Source of the DNA: Ilex aquifolium
Lineage: Eukaryota > Streptophyta > Magnoliopsida > Aquifoliales > Aquifoliaceae
Reading direction: 5' to 3'
DNA: 64,000 bases
Assembly (NCBI GenBank): GCA_951799425.1
Contig: OX637402.1
Location: 20,039,844-20,103,843, forward strand
Shown: piece by piece, positions 38,295-48,427 of the stretch
How positions within the stretch are numbered: the first letter of the stretch is position 1
Layout of the letters: the number at the start of each line of letters is the position of its first letter
Notes under the pieces: generated by a model
What the model saw: the letters and a program-made list of their open reading frames with translations, nothing else
Told to the model about the DNA's origin: nothing
Database searches by the model: none
Position numbers and translations under genes: made by a program

Positions 38295-38822
38295 GGATAA
38301 TTGCTTTTTACCTCCTTGTGGTTTTGGATAGATGCGACTTACCTACTTGACGTTTAAAATTATGCACATTACCCCCTTAAAGTTATGTACCAAAATAAAA
38401 TAATTATCACCGTTAATAGAATAATAAAATGACCATACTACCCTTTTTTTTTTAATGGGAATAGAAACTTAGCTTCCAATTATTCATTTAATGGATAATA
38501 AATGAATAAAATTAGCTTCAAATTATTCATTTAATGGATAATTAAATCTGGGAATAGAAACTTACTCATTTAATGACCCTAGCTATTTTAGTATAAATGG
38601 CATTTTAGGCACTTAGACAATATTTTTTTGGAGGGAAACAATGAAAACAAAGTCCACAACATATTTTGAGCATGTGAAGTACACTCTCCGCTAAGTTGGA
38701 TGATAAAAGTAACGGTTTTACTTTGGTACATAACCATAAGGGGGTAATGTGCATAATTTTAAACGTTAAGTAGATAAGATACTTTTAGACGAAACTACAG
38801 GGGGGTAAAAAGCAATTAACCC
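38295..38822. mobile_element. TIR element with ~100 bp inverted ends
   Basis: Direct repeats TTAAAATTAA (38285-38294 and 38823-38832) flank long inverted ends of about 100 bp. Shared blocks include AATTGCTTTTTACC, CGTTTAAAATTATGCACAT and TTATGTACCAAA. Non-coding. Long TIRs with a 9-10 bp duplication suggest a Mutator-like element. Confidence 0.85.
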
Positions 38823-38906
38823 TTAAAATTAATGCTAAAGTTCGGGGTCATATTTGATGTTCCAGCAGGTGATGAGATTTGAGAATAAGTCATGTATTGA
38901 TGTTAT

Positions 38907-39092
38907 CTATAATATAAAATAGGGCATGCTTCAATAAGTTTATTTGACGGTCTTAAATAGACTCATCCAACGGTCACTAACATCCTTCTCAAAACCATTC
39001 ATATTGTACCGTGTCTTCAAATACAAATTACACCTAGTGAATCGATAAAGATGGAAATGCCTTATCCATATAAGTGCACCCACACATGGACT

Positions 39093-39183
<91 letters not shown>

Positions 39184-40283
39184 CTATTAATTTAATTGAA
39201 ATAATTAGCCTAGTGTTAAACCTAATCTTTTGTTGTTGTTGTTGTTTAGAGTTCATTTTGTTGGGTTGTTTTCAATTTTTAAAAAAAAAAAAAAATATTT
39301 TTCGATATACAACGAGAGACAAGGGAGATCCAAATTTGAATTGTAAAGATTATCACCTACATTTTACTAGTATAATAGAATTAAATTCGAAATAGCAATT
39401 ATATTATATAATTTCAATCTATCAAGACTTTTCTTTTATCGAAAAATATATATAGAGGATTAGGGTGTCAGATCTACTCCAATGTGGTATTTTGTCGCCA
39501 AGTCACTTGAATAAAAATTTAGATACTGAAGTGAATTTCCAAAATAATATACGATTAGTGATTATTATTGAAAGAATTTATTGATAAAATTCATTACATT
39601 GAGAGTGAGTTTTGTAAAAATGAGAGATTGACAGTAATTTTTATTAATTCAGGGATGAGAAAGGAAGAGATTGAGAGTGATTTTGTGATACTGTATATAA
39701 TCAATCATTATTACAAGAAAATGACGACGAGGTTTGAAGTCGAAGTTTTAACAATGAGATGATGGCCAGCCACCAACCTCAACTTGTATTATAGATGGCT
39801 ACCTAATTACCATCGCATTGCATGGAAAGCATGTTATTGCGTTGTCAATGGTTTGAAATCAAATCCAAAAATTTATAACAATTTTAATCAATCACATCAA
39901 GTCCAAAAGTTGTTCCATTTGGTACGTTACAAAACAATACAAAATTAAGTAATCAAGAATAAACATAAAATTCTCTTGGTAAAGGCTTAGACTTACGCGG
40001 GTTTATGAATTGAATTTTGATTTGAATGTGATTCAAATTCAAATTTGATTAGTCGATTATAGATTGATATTTTTTTATTAATTAATCGAACTTGAACTTG
40101 AATTTGAATTTAGATATATTTATATACGACATGAAATATTTATATATTAGGGGTAATTTATGCCTGAAGGCACGGTGCAATTCGAATGATTTTGAGAGAG
40201 ACGTTGGTGGCCGTTCGATAAATCTATTTGAGATCATCGAATGAACTTATTGAAGCCTGTCCTATTTTATATTATAGATGTTT
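38907..40283. mobile_element. Candidate 1.4 kb TIR element with a (GA)n core
   Basis: About 120 bp at 38918-39035 recurs in inverted orientation at 40151-40272. Shared blocks include CTATAATATAAAATAGG, GCTTCAATAAGTT, CTCAAAA-CATTC and ACCGTG-CTTCA. The target duplication is not convincing, so these could be two independent copies in opposite orientation. A third, weaker copy lies near 27700-27785. Confidence 0.5.
39097..39181. repeat. (GA)n microsatellite, 85 bp
   Basis: More than 40 uninterrupted GA units in intergenic DNA. Likely highly polymorphic in length. Confidence 0.97.
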
Positions 40284-40988
40284 GAATAAATATTAAGAAA
40301 ATTTAGTTAAAATTTAGATGTATTTTGTTAGAATTTAATTAAATTAAATTATTTAAATCAGATCAAATCCGATCCAAAATCCAATCGATTGACGTGCCTA
40401 CTTACTCCATGTACACATTTTTCTTTTCTTAAAGGTTTCAATTTGGGTGGTTGAGACTTTCATGACTTCATTATGATATATATATATATATATATATTTT
40501 TTAGCATAGCTGCAACACGTAAACTTTTTTTTTATCAAATCTCATAATGATCGAACCCATTTTGGTGGGTAAATGTTTGCACAAAAGCAACGAATTATTT
40601 TCCAAGAATTATCAAATTTGGGACTTGAATTATTCAATGACAACCGTGCGATTAAAATTTATATATATTATCAACGGTAAAATTCATTATATCTTGGTAG
40701 GATGACATATAATCACTACACAATTTTTATTGTACGGTTGTCCGGGATCGAAATCAACATTTAAAATTTTAATCAAAACTAAAAAAATCTGAAGCTTCCT
40801 CTATTACCCCAACCTTGTCCCGACACCAATTTGAATTTGGACCGATAGTTAAATTTTTATAGTGTATCAATAATTTATAATAAATTTACATAAGAGTTGC
40901 AAATCATATGAAGAATCGCACAAATTTATAATAGTTTTACGTAAGAAGAATCATGACTGTTAGTGTTGTCATCTATACATGACACACG
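40284..40988. other. AT-rich intergenic DNA left of the retrotransposon
   Basis: No gene recognised. It contains a short (TA)n tract near 40477-40497. The pre-insertion target AGGTT lies at 40989-40993. Confidence 0.5.
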
Positions 40989-40993
40989 AGGTT

Positions 40994-41704
40994 TGATGGT
41001 GTAAACCTCCGGATACGAGCTAAGGAACCAGATTAATTGGCGTGAACAGTTTGCATGGGGACTAATATGGCATCTGAGCTATAAGGCTCATGAAGTGGAG
41101 AATGAAAGCTCTAATTAGTCGTGTATAATGTGTGAAATACGGTGGAAATATAGTGGTTCACCGGCCAGTGAGCTCGGCTAGTCCACTCTCTAATGGAGGC
41201 TCTTGCTCCTTCTTCTTTATTGATGAATTGAAGGTGTTACAGTCGAATACTCAGGGAACTAGGGTTTCAAAAAATCTCTCTCCTCTAATGGGGGATATCT
41301 CTTTCTTTTTATAGCCTCATATTTACCTCTAATACGGGACTATCCTACATTGAAGGGATCGTGCCCTATCTTCATCCACAATTCCGGAGTTACCTAAATT
41401 CCTTATGGCTGGCTTTAAACGGAGAGATCTTTGCCTTCTTCTGTGGGATCCTCCTTAGTTTTAGGAGGAGATCATGGTTAAATACGGGTTTTCTGCCTCG
41501 GATTGGATTCTACCTCCTTAATAAGGGTATCCGAGTCGTCTTGTTGTTCCCTCAGCATTTCTCCTCTCGCGCCTTCGACTAGGAGCTCTTAGTGCTGACT
41601 GGATGAGCTCTGCTCATGGCTAGGGGAGCTCAGCTTATTTTGCCTGAGCTCCCGAGCTGAGCTCTCTTACTGAGCACGTGCCAGTTTTATTCTGGGTATC
41701 ATCA
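40994..41704 (-). repeat. 3' LTR (left copy)
   Basis: 711 bp copy of the LTR, next to AGGTT on its outer side. On the minus strand it starts TGATGATACCCAG and ends TTTACACCATCA. It also lies upstream of the plus-strand antisense genes. Confidence 0.95.
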
Positions 41705-41721
41705 GTTGCCCCCCAGCCCTT
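41705..41721 (-). promoter_or_regulatory. Polypurine tract of the retrotransposon
   Basis: On the minus strand AAGGGCTGGGGGGCAAC directly precedes the 3' LTR. A purine-rich run at this place primes plus-strand DNA synthesis in LTR elements. Confidence 0.7.
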
Positions 41722-42353
41722 GCCTTGAGTTAGCTCAGGCAGGGGATGACTTGTACAAGACGAGTTAGACGTGCGTGTGGCTGGCACGTGGCTGTAGGAT
41801 TTCTGACGGTTTTATAGCCATCATGACTTTCCTCGATTCCCGCGCACGTCTCAGCCCATGTCTCCCAGGCTTTAAATGCTTAAAACGGCTATCTAAACTG
41901 CTTCTTCGCACTATTCATCTTCTTTACTGCCCTTCGTCTCCGCTCTCTCTGTGATTCCAGTCCTTCTTGCCTTGGTTTTTCTATTTTCTTGCCTGAAATC
42001 GAATTTCCGGACCTCGTTTCGAAGACTTGCGACGCCTCCTTTTCCGATTTCGTTCCAAGTTCCTGTTTGCCACTATCCCTGGGTTAGGTACGTCCTTTGC
42101 CCTTATTTCTTCCTTTTTTGCTCTGGATCCCTCGAGTTCGAGGTGGTTATTGCATTTTTGGGCTTTTCGGTTCTTTTATTTTTGGAATCGTGACCATTGT
42201 CTAGCCCCACTTCACCACTTCGTGGATTGGGGTTCTGTAGTTCATATCCTTGCTGTTGGGAGCCACTGTGTTGATTCCCGGGTCATTAGAGAGTGCCTGA
42301 CTAATCCCCCTTTGCTCTATCGCTCTTTCCATCTTCCTTTTTCTCTCCCTATC

Positions 42354-44983
42354 ATGTCTGCTTCTTCTGAAGCCACTCGCTCCTCTGTTTCACTTCTAGG
42401 ATCTAGGTCAGCCGGGGAAGATACGGATTTAGGGGAAGTTGGTGATGAGATTGATAATTTTCCGGGTGTAGAGGCTGTAGAGGCTGAGGTCTACGCCGAG
42501 GAGCCTCCCTCCACCTCATCTTCCCTGCCCCCCAGACCTGACAAAGGCAAAGCTAAGATAAGTGGAGTCGGGGTGGAGGAAAAAACCTCGTATCTAGGGC
42601 TTGCCTTTAGGCATGCCGAATCTGTGGGCTGCAGTAAAGAGGCCCCTAGGCTAATGAAGTCTTATAAAGTTCGGTATGGTTTTCCCCCTGGGGTCGAACC
42701 CTGGTGCCCAGATCGATCCGTTTGTTATGTAGAAAAAGTTCATAACAGAGTCTGCTTCTTTCTTGCTGCTTTTGACAACGGCCTTCGCTTTCCTTTGCAT
42801 CCCTTCATCAAGGCTGTTCTGCAACATTTTCATGTGTGCCCTTCCCAGATCTCCCCCAACTTCTATGGCGTCATGGTTGGTCTGTTAGTCCTGTTTAAGA
42901 AGCATAAACTTGGGATTCCTAGCATTCCTTTGTTCTTAGAGCTCTTCAATGTAAAACCGACCTCCGGAGGCTTCTTGTATGCCTCCAAGCGTGCCAGCGT
43001 TAGGCAGCTCATCTCTGACATTCCGACCTCCCATAAACACTGGAAGGAACATTTCTTCTTTGTCGGGGGCACCAATTGGGAGTACAACCCTGCTGATAAG
43101 ACAGACACACTCGGTATCCCTACGGCCTGGGCTGAACCAGATAATTTACGTGAGTCCTTACTTGAGTTCGAGCTCTGGTCTGGAACCTGCCGGCCTCTTA
43201 TCTTTTTCTTATTTGCATACTTTCTTCCTCTTAGGTGAACGCTACGAGCTCAGCCCTGAGGACAAAAAGTTGCTAGCAAAGTTGGAGAAGATCAAGCCAG
43301 AGAAGTACGCCGACTTGATTGAGTCAAGGAACCTGGTACAGCTAGGTCTGAGTCTTCCTGTGGCGACTTTAGCGATCCCCTTGTCTGTTTTAGGGGCTGA
43401 CGAAGGTGATTTCAACGCCATTCTTTTTCCTTTCTTCATTATCTTTCCTTCCTTTCTCTTTTTCTTTACATTTTCCTACTTCTTCCAGATCTTCCAGGTC
43501 CTTCTACCATGAAGGTTATTCCAGAAGAGCTTCAGGCCAAAATTGCAGAGCTGATGGAGGGTGGCAGGTCTAGGAAACGCAAAGCTCGGGTAGGCTCTGG
43601 GAGCGGGCCAAACACTCGAGCTAAGATCCCCAGGCTGGAAGCATCTTCTCCCCCCTCTGCAGCTGAAGGACAGGTTCCAAGCAAGGCTCCGCCCTCCTCC
43701 TCTGGAACTCCACAAGCTGCAACCACCTCTTCTTCCCCTCCAGTGGCCCCTTCTAAGTTGGCGTCTGCTCAGGAGAGGGATCAGGCTTCCCCTTCTTCTT
43801 CTGAGGTCAAGGAGGCTTTGGAATTGGTTCCCGACCTTCAACCCGGGAAGTTCGAATACAGTGCTTCTGGGAAGGTGACTGAAAAAGAGAGAAAGTCTGA
43901 GGAGGAAGATGAGGACTCCTTTTTTGACAATATAGACCTTGCTGCTGGAGCTCTTTCCTCTATCTTTTCTGAATCTGATGTCCTGAAGGCCGCTTCCATG
44001 CCCCTGGAGGAATCCATCTCTTTGGCCCTTCAGGGAGCTGCTACTGTGAGTGTTAACCCCCTGTCTCTCTTTGCTTGTTTGTATTTCGTGGTCTGACATT
44101 ATTTGCTGTACTTTCCTTATATTCTCAGGCTGCCCTTCATACGAAAGGTCTGCTGCACCGAGTTCGCTCTCAAGAGAGCTCTTTCCAGGTCTTAAAGAAA
44201 TACAAGACCAAGGTTTCAGAATTGTCTCTTGAGAATGAAGACCTCAGAGCTCAGGTGGAGAGCCTTAAAGTGCAGATGGAGGGTCTCAACGAACAGATGG
44301 TGAAGCAAGCCTCCGATCTCAAACATACACTGACAGTCAAGGCCAGAGCTGAGGAAGGGGAAAAGAAGACTCGGGATGAGCTGAAGGCGGTTAAGGAAGA
44401 CCTGCAGGCTAAGGTTGAGGCGTGGTCCAAGGCTAACCAGGAGGCCTTTGACGCTAAGAGGGAGCTCATCCAGGTTAATCAAGATTATCTTGCCCTCAGT
44501 GAGGCTAACGGCAAACTCTGTGAGGAGCTCGAGGAGCAGAAATATTTGGTTCAAGAGAGAGACAAAGAGTTTGCCGAGCTTAAGGATGAGGCCACCACTT
44601 CATGGGCTACTGGATGGCTTGCTTTTAGGCGTAAGGCTACCAAAGCATATCCAGACCTTGATTTCAATCTCCCTATCCCCACTGAGGAGGAAATGGAAGA
44701 ATCTGGCACTGACAATGAGGGGGATATCTCAGACTCCCCAGCTGCTGCCTTAAGTCAAGACACACCCGCCCCTGGGACCTCAGAAGCTATTATCGCGCTC
44801 CCTGAGCCTTCAACAACGATTCCTGAGCTTTCTGCTGCAGCTCCTGCTGTTCCTGTTTCTGCATCCTTTTCAGCTGTCGTGGTGTCTGAAGCCCTTGTTC
44901 AAGGTGAGCCCTCAGCAACAGAAGCAAGGGACTCCTCTACTGAGCTGCGAGATCCTTCAATCCCTCTTCTTCCAGAATCCTAG
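42354..44983 (+). CDS. Antisense extra gene 1 of the retrotransposon (PF04195-like domain, coiled coil)
   Basis: Four exons: 42354-43149, 43235-43405, 43489-44045, 44129-44983, all GT-AG and in phase, 792 aa with no stop or frameshift. The start MSASSEA was chosen because upstream in-frame codons (back to ATG 42027) look non-coding. Domains: acidic Ser-rich N-terminus; about residues 85-260 a globular domain with GLRFPLHP (143-150) and CPSQISP, resembling the plant 'putative gypsy type transposon' family (PF04195); an intron-flanked linker; DLPGPST; a basic RSRKRKAR patch that could be a nuclear signal; an acidic Pro/Ser-rich stretch; and in exon 4 a long heptad-rich coiled coil (about residues 530-690) with a Pro-rich tail. 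It lies antisense to gag-pol between pol and the 3' LTR. The function of such ORFs in Tat elements is unknown. Confidence 0.8.
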
Positions 44984-46144
44984 GTCTTTTTAGTTGTAAT
45001 TTCTCTGTAAAGAATTTTTCGTGATGTAGTCTTTGACTTCATTTATTGTTCTTTTGCTGGCTTAGTATATATATACATATCTTTCAATTTCAGCATATAT
45101 GTATTTTTGGATTTTGATTCGACTTCGACTCGAACCGCAACGGTGCACTTATTTGCCTGGCTTTGCATGCACTCAACTTTGTATACTCCCCTTGCCCCCT
45201 TTTGCTTTGAGGGGTGCTGTGCACTTCTTGAAGCAAAATTACTAGGTTTGAAGAGTACAGGGGACTTGGTGTTATGTTCGACTGCTTTTCCCGAGCCTTT
45301 TAAGCTCGGTAGTTGGTACCCTAGGGGTCCACTCCTTATTCTTCTTCGTCCTAAGCTGCTCAACTCTATATTCTGAACTGGCGTGCTCCTTCAGAGTTGC
45401 ATAGCTCGTGCTTGTGAGCTTATAAATTCTTGCTGAGCTAAGACGGTTCTTTTTTCGAACTTGAGAGCTCTGAGCTCTTTGTCTTTTCTGTATGAACTGA
45501 AGAGCGCTTTCTGAGCTATTTGGCTCTGTTGTCTGATCTTAAAGTTTATTTCTGAGCTTCGTGGTTCTTTTGTCTGAATTTACGGGTTCTGTCTGAGCTT
45601 CATGATTCTTTAAACGAACCCTTCTCTAGATCAGATAATAAATTTCGTTGCTCCATTTCTCTGAGAGTAGAAGACCTTCTTCTACGTTTCACCTCTCTTT
45701 TCCCCACATCTTGCTTTGCGGAGTGCTTTAGGTCTTCCTTAAGCGAGGTTTTGAGCTTTCACACCTCAAAGATTTGGTATACAAGTGCTCTGTTTTTTAC
45801 TGGGCTGAGCTCAAATATGGAGGGTATATTGCTTGGTGGGGTCAGAATTTTCGTTGGTCGTTTTGAGTGCAAATAGGAGGGGTAGTATCTGGTTTCTTTT
45901 CCCGCGTTTTTCTCTCAACCGCTTCCCATAACCGCCACATCTTTCCCTTTTCCATAACCGCAACCACTTTCCATAACCGTAGCCACTTTCCATAACTGCT
46001 GCTACCTTTATTAATTAAGAAACTGAACAGGCCACTTGATTCCCTCTTTCTTGGCTCTTAGTTTCCTGAAAAGCTCCCAAGTGCATGACCTATTCTTGAC
46101 TTTCTTCCTGATTTCTTGCATCTTTTTCCTTACCAGCATTTTCG
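44984..46144 (+). other. Spacer between the two antisense genes
   Basis: Holds the presumed 3' UTR of the first antisense gene and a T-rich region with recurring GAGCTT and GAGCTC motifs (45400-45620). It would include the promoter of the second antisense gene, with a pyrimidine-rich leader just before 46145. No other coding frame was accepted. Confidence 0.5.
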
Positions 46145-47233
46145 ATGGCTGCCTCCGCTTCTTCTTTGTTCCAGGAACGATCCTCCTTTGGAATCGAACG
46201 GGAATGGCATTGTCGCTATCTGTCCCCTTCAATACTTGAATCTTCTGACTTGGCGGGCATCAAGAAACGGTTTTTCCCTGATCTTGACTTGCCTATGCGA
46301 GTCTCTTCCTCCGACGAGCCTTGTAACTACCTTCCCCGAGGGGAAGTCTGTTTCTTTGAAGGTGCTATGGACATGGGACTTCGCCTTCCCATTCATCCGG
46401 CCATTGGGCGAGTTTTTGCCTATTATGGCCTGTGTCCTTCTCGCCTTTCTCCACGAGGATGGGGTGCTATGGTAAGCTTCTTCTTGTTCTGCCGCCTGCA
46501 TGCTCTTGGCAGGTTCCCCTTTGTCTCTGAGTTTCTATACTTCTTTGAGATTGAGGAAGATAATGCCCCCTGCTTCAGTTTTTTCCGTTGGAGGGATTTC
46601 AATTTACGCCCTCTGGTTCTAGATCTTCCCTCCAACCCTGAAGGGTGGTCTGAGCGTTTCTTCTTCGCTTCTGGAGAGGCTTGGAGGTCTCTTGAGGATC
46701 GCTGTCGTAAAACCAGGATTCCTCGGTCCTGGAAGAGCTTCTCTCGTATTGGTAAGCTCGATCATGGCTCTTTTGAGTACTTTCCTTTTAAAAATATGCT
46801 CTGATTATGTCCTTGCTGTGTAGATCCACCTGATCTGGATTTACCAGGGATGGTGAATATCAACGAGCTGTTGCTTGTGGAGTCTAAGACTTATTCCGAG
46901 CTGATGACGAGCGCAAACCTCTATTTGCTTGGGGCTGAGGCTACTGAGTTTGAGTTTTCCACTATTCCTTACTCTTCCTGGACCTCTTTTTCTAATTCTG
47001 ATGAGGATGGGGATTCTGACAAGGACGGAAACACCGTCACGAGTTCGAGGAAGCGTAAGAGGGACGATTCCCCTTCTCCTGACTCTCTGTCCACCATCTT
47101 CCTTACCTCTATTGGTCAGAAGCTCCTTAACTCGCTTCAAAAGGCTGAGCAGGAAAGGGATGAGCTGAAGAAAGAGAATGCTAGCCTGAAGGGAGAGGTT
47201 GCTGAGCTGAAATCTGAGCTTAAGAAAGACTAG
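46145..47233 (+). CDS. Antisense extra gene 2 of the retrotransposon, paralog of gene 1
   Basis: Two exons: 46145-46751 and 46824-47233, GT-AG with a phase 1 join, 338 aa, intact. The domain at about residues 30-195 aligns with gene 1: GLRLPIHP (78-85) against GLRFPLHP, and CPSRLSP against CPSQISP, with a following G-MV---LF. After the intron come DLPG, a Ser/Asp-rich acidic part, a basic SSRKRKRDD patch and a short helical C-terminus rich in Glu, Lys and Leu. The intron splits a GAT (Asp) codon, as the second intron of gene 1 does, so the junction looks homologous. Compared with gene 1 it lacks the long coiled coil and the first and third introns. The two are clearly diverged, not a recent duplication. 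Confidence 0.78.
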
Positions 47234-47416
47234 GATCTTTGTTTCCTTGTATCGTTCTTTCTTTTCTTAAGCGATATCAGACTATGACTCTTCTTGTATT
47301 TTTCTGAATATTTGCACTCTCGGATATTTCGAATGCCAGACTTTTCATTCATCTCGAATTCTGTTAGGTTATTTCAGCTTACGCAAAAAGTTTGAAACAC
47401 GAACGTAGATGAAAAA

Positions 47417-47734
47417 CAGAAGATCATGTCTGCTCTGACCTTGGTCTTTCACTGACCCCCTAGGTCGAACCACGGAGATCGATGGAGAACAGAAGATCAT
47501 GTCTGCTCCGACCTTACTTCTCATCTGACCTCATAGGTGTTCTCTGTTGTTCTGGACCTTTCGAGGTCTTTGAGTGTGTAGGCAGTGCACAAGGGTATCC
47601 GGTCCTGGGGGGAGGACCATTGGTGTCTCCACGGAGCGTTCAGCCTTGAATTTGACTGTTGGTGTCTCCAAGAAGCGTTCAGCCTTGAATTTGGCTGTTG
47701 GCGTCTCCAAGAAGCGTTCAGCCTTGAATTTTGT
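47417..47734. repeat. Short tandem repeats before the 54 bp array
   Basis: A 39 bp unit containing TTGG(T/C)GTCTCCAAGAAGCG and CAGCCTTGAATTT repeats three times (starts 47620, 47659, 47698). Left of it GAACAGAAGATCATGTCTGC occurs twice (about 47417 and 47484). Confidence 0.85.
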
Positions 47735-47736
47735 AC

Positions 47737-48350
47737 GAGCTGAAGAGCTCGTCTTTAATTTATAAACTTTGAAGCTTATCGTATTTTTATGAGCTGAAGA
47801 GCTCATCTTTGATTTATAAGCTTTGAAGCTTATCGGGTTTCTATGAGCTGAAGAGCTCATCTTAAATTTATGGGCTGAAGAGCTCATCGTTTGTTTATGA
47901 GCTGAAGAGCTCATCTTGCATTTATAAGCTTTGAAGCTTATCTTTTGTTTATGAGCTGAAGAGCTCATCTTGCATTTATAAGCTTTGAAGCTTATCGTTT
48001 GTTTATGAGCTGAAAAGCTCATCTTGCATTTATAAGTTTTGAAGCTTATCGTTTGTTTATGAGCTGAAGAGCTCATCTTGCATTTATAAGCTTTGAAGCT
48101 TATCGTTTGTTTATGAGCTGAAGAGCTCATCTTGCATTTATAAGCTTTGAAGCTTATCGTTTGTTTATGAGCTGAAGAGCTCATCTTGCATTTATAAGCT
48201 TTGAAGCTTATCGTTTGTTTATGAGCTGAAGAGCTCATCTTGCATTTATAAGCTTTGAAGCTTATCGTTTGTTTATGAGCTGAAAAGCTCATCTTGCATT
48301 TATAAGCTTTGAAGCTTATCGTTTGTTTATGAGCTGAAGAGCTCATCTTG
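47737..48350. repeat. 54 bp higher-order tandem array of two 27 bp palindromic halves
   Basis: Units start at 47737, 47791, 47845, 47899 and then every 54 bp to 48331: 11 full periods plus a partial one. Each unit has half A, containing GAGCTGAAGAGCTC, and half B, containing AAGCTTTGAAGCTT. Both are near-palindromes, both are 27 bp, and they are similar to each other. In the unit at 47845 half B is replaced by a second half A (start 47872). The array lies between the 3' end of pol and the 3' end of antisense gene 2. Tandem arrays in the 3' part of Tat elements are known. Confidence 0.93.
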
Positions 48351-48427
48351 CTACTTTGGAGACCATTGGAGGGTGAATAAAAGGCTTGCTCTTTCTTATT
48401 TAAAAGTAGTTCTATTACAAGTAACAC

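Noticed and set aside
42027-42353. N-terminal extension of antisense gene 1 from an upstream in-frame ATG
   Set aside because: The extension has the composition of a T-rich leader, and the protein-like sequence begins at ATG 42354.
43476-44099. A 207-codon minus-strand frame over antisense gene 1
   Set aside because: It is opposite a well-supported exon, has no recognised domain and does not continue the gag-pol frame.
47737-48350. CRISPR-like regular repeat array
   Set aside because: There are no unique spacers; units abut and the setting is a plant retrotransposon.
47531-48427. A 298-codon open frame on the minus strand with 18-residue repeats
   Set aside because: It is the translation of the 54 bp DNA array, open only because 27 and 54 are multiples of three. 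The unit structure is explained at DNA level by palindromic halves.
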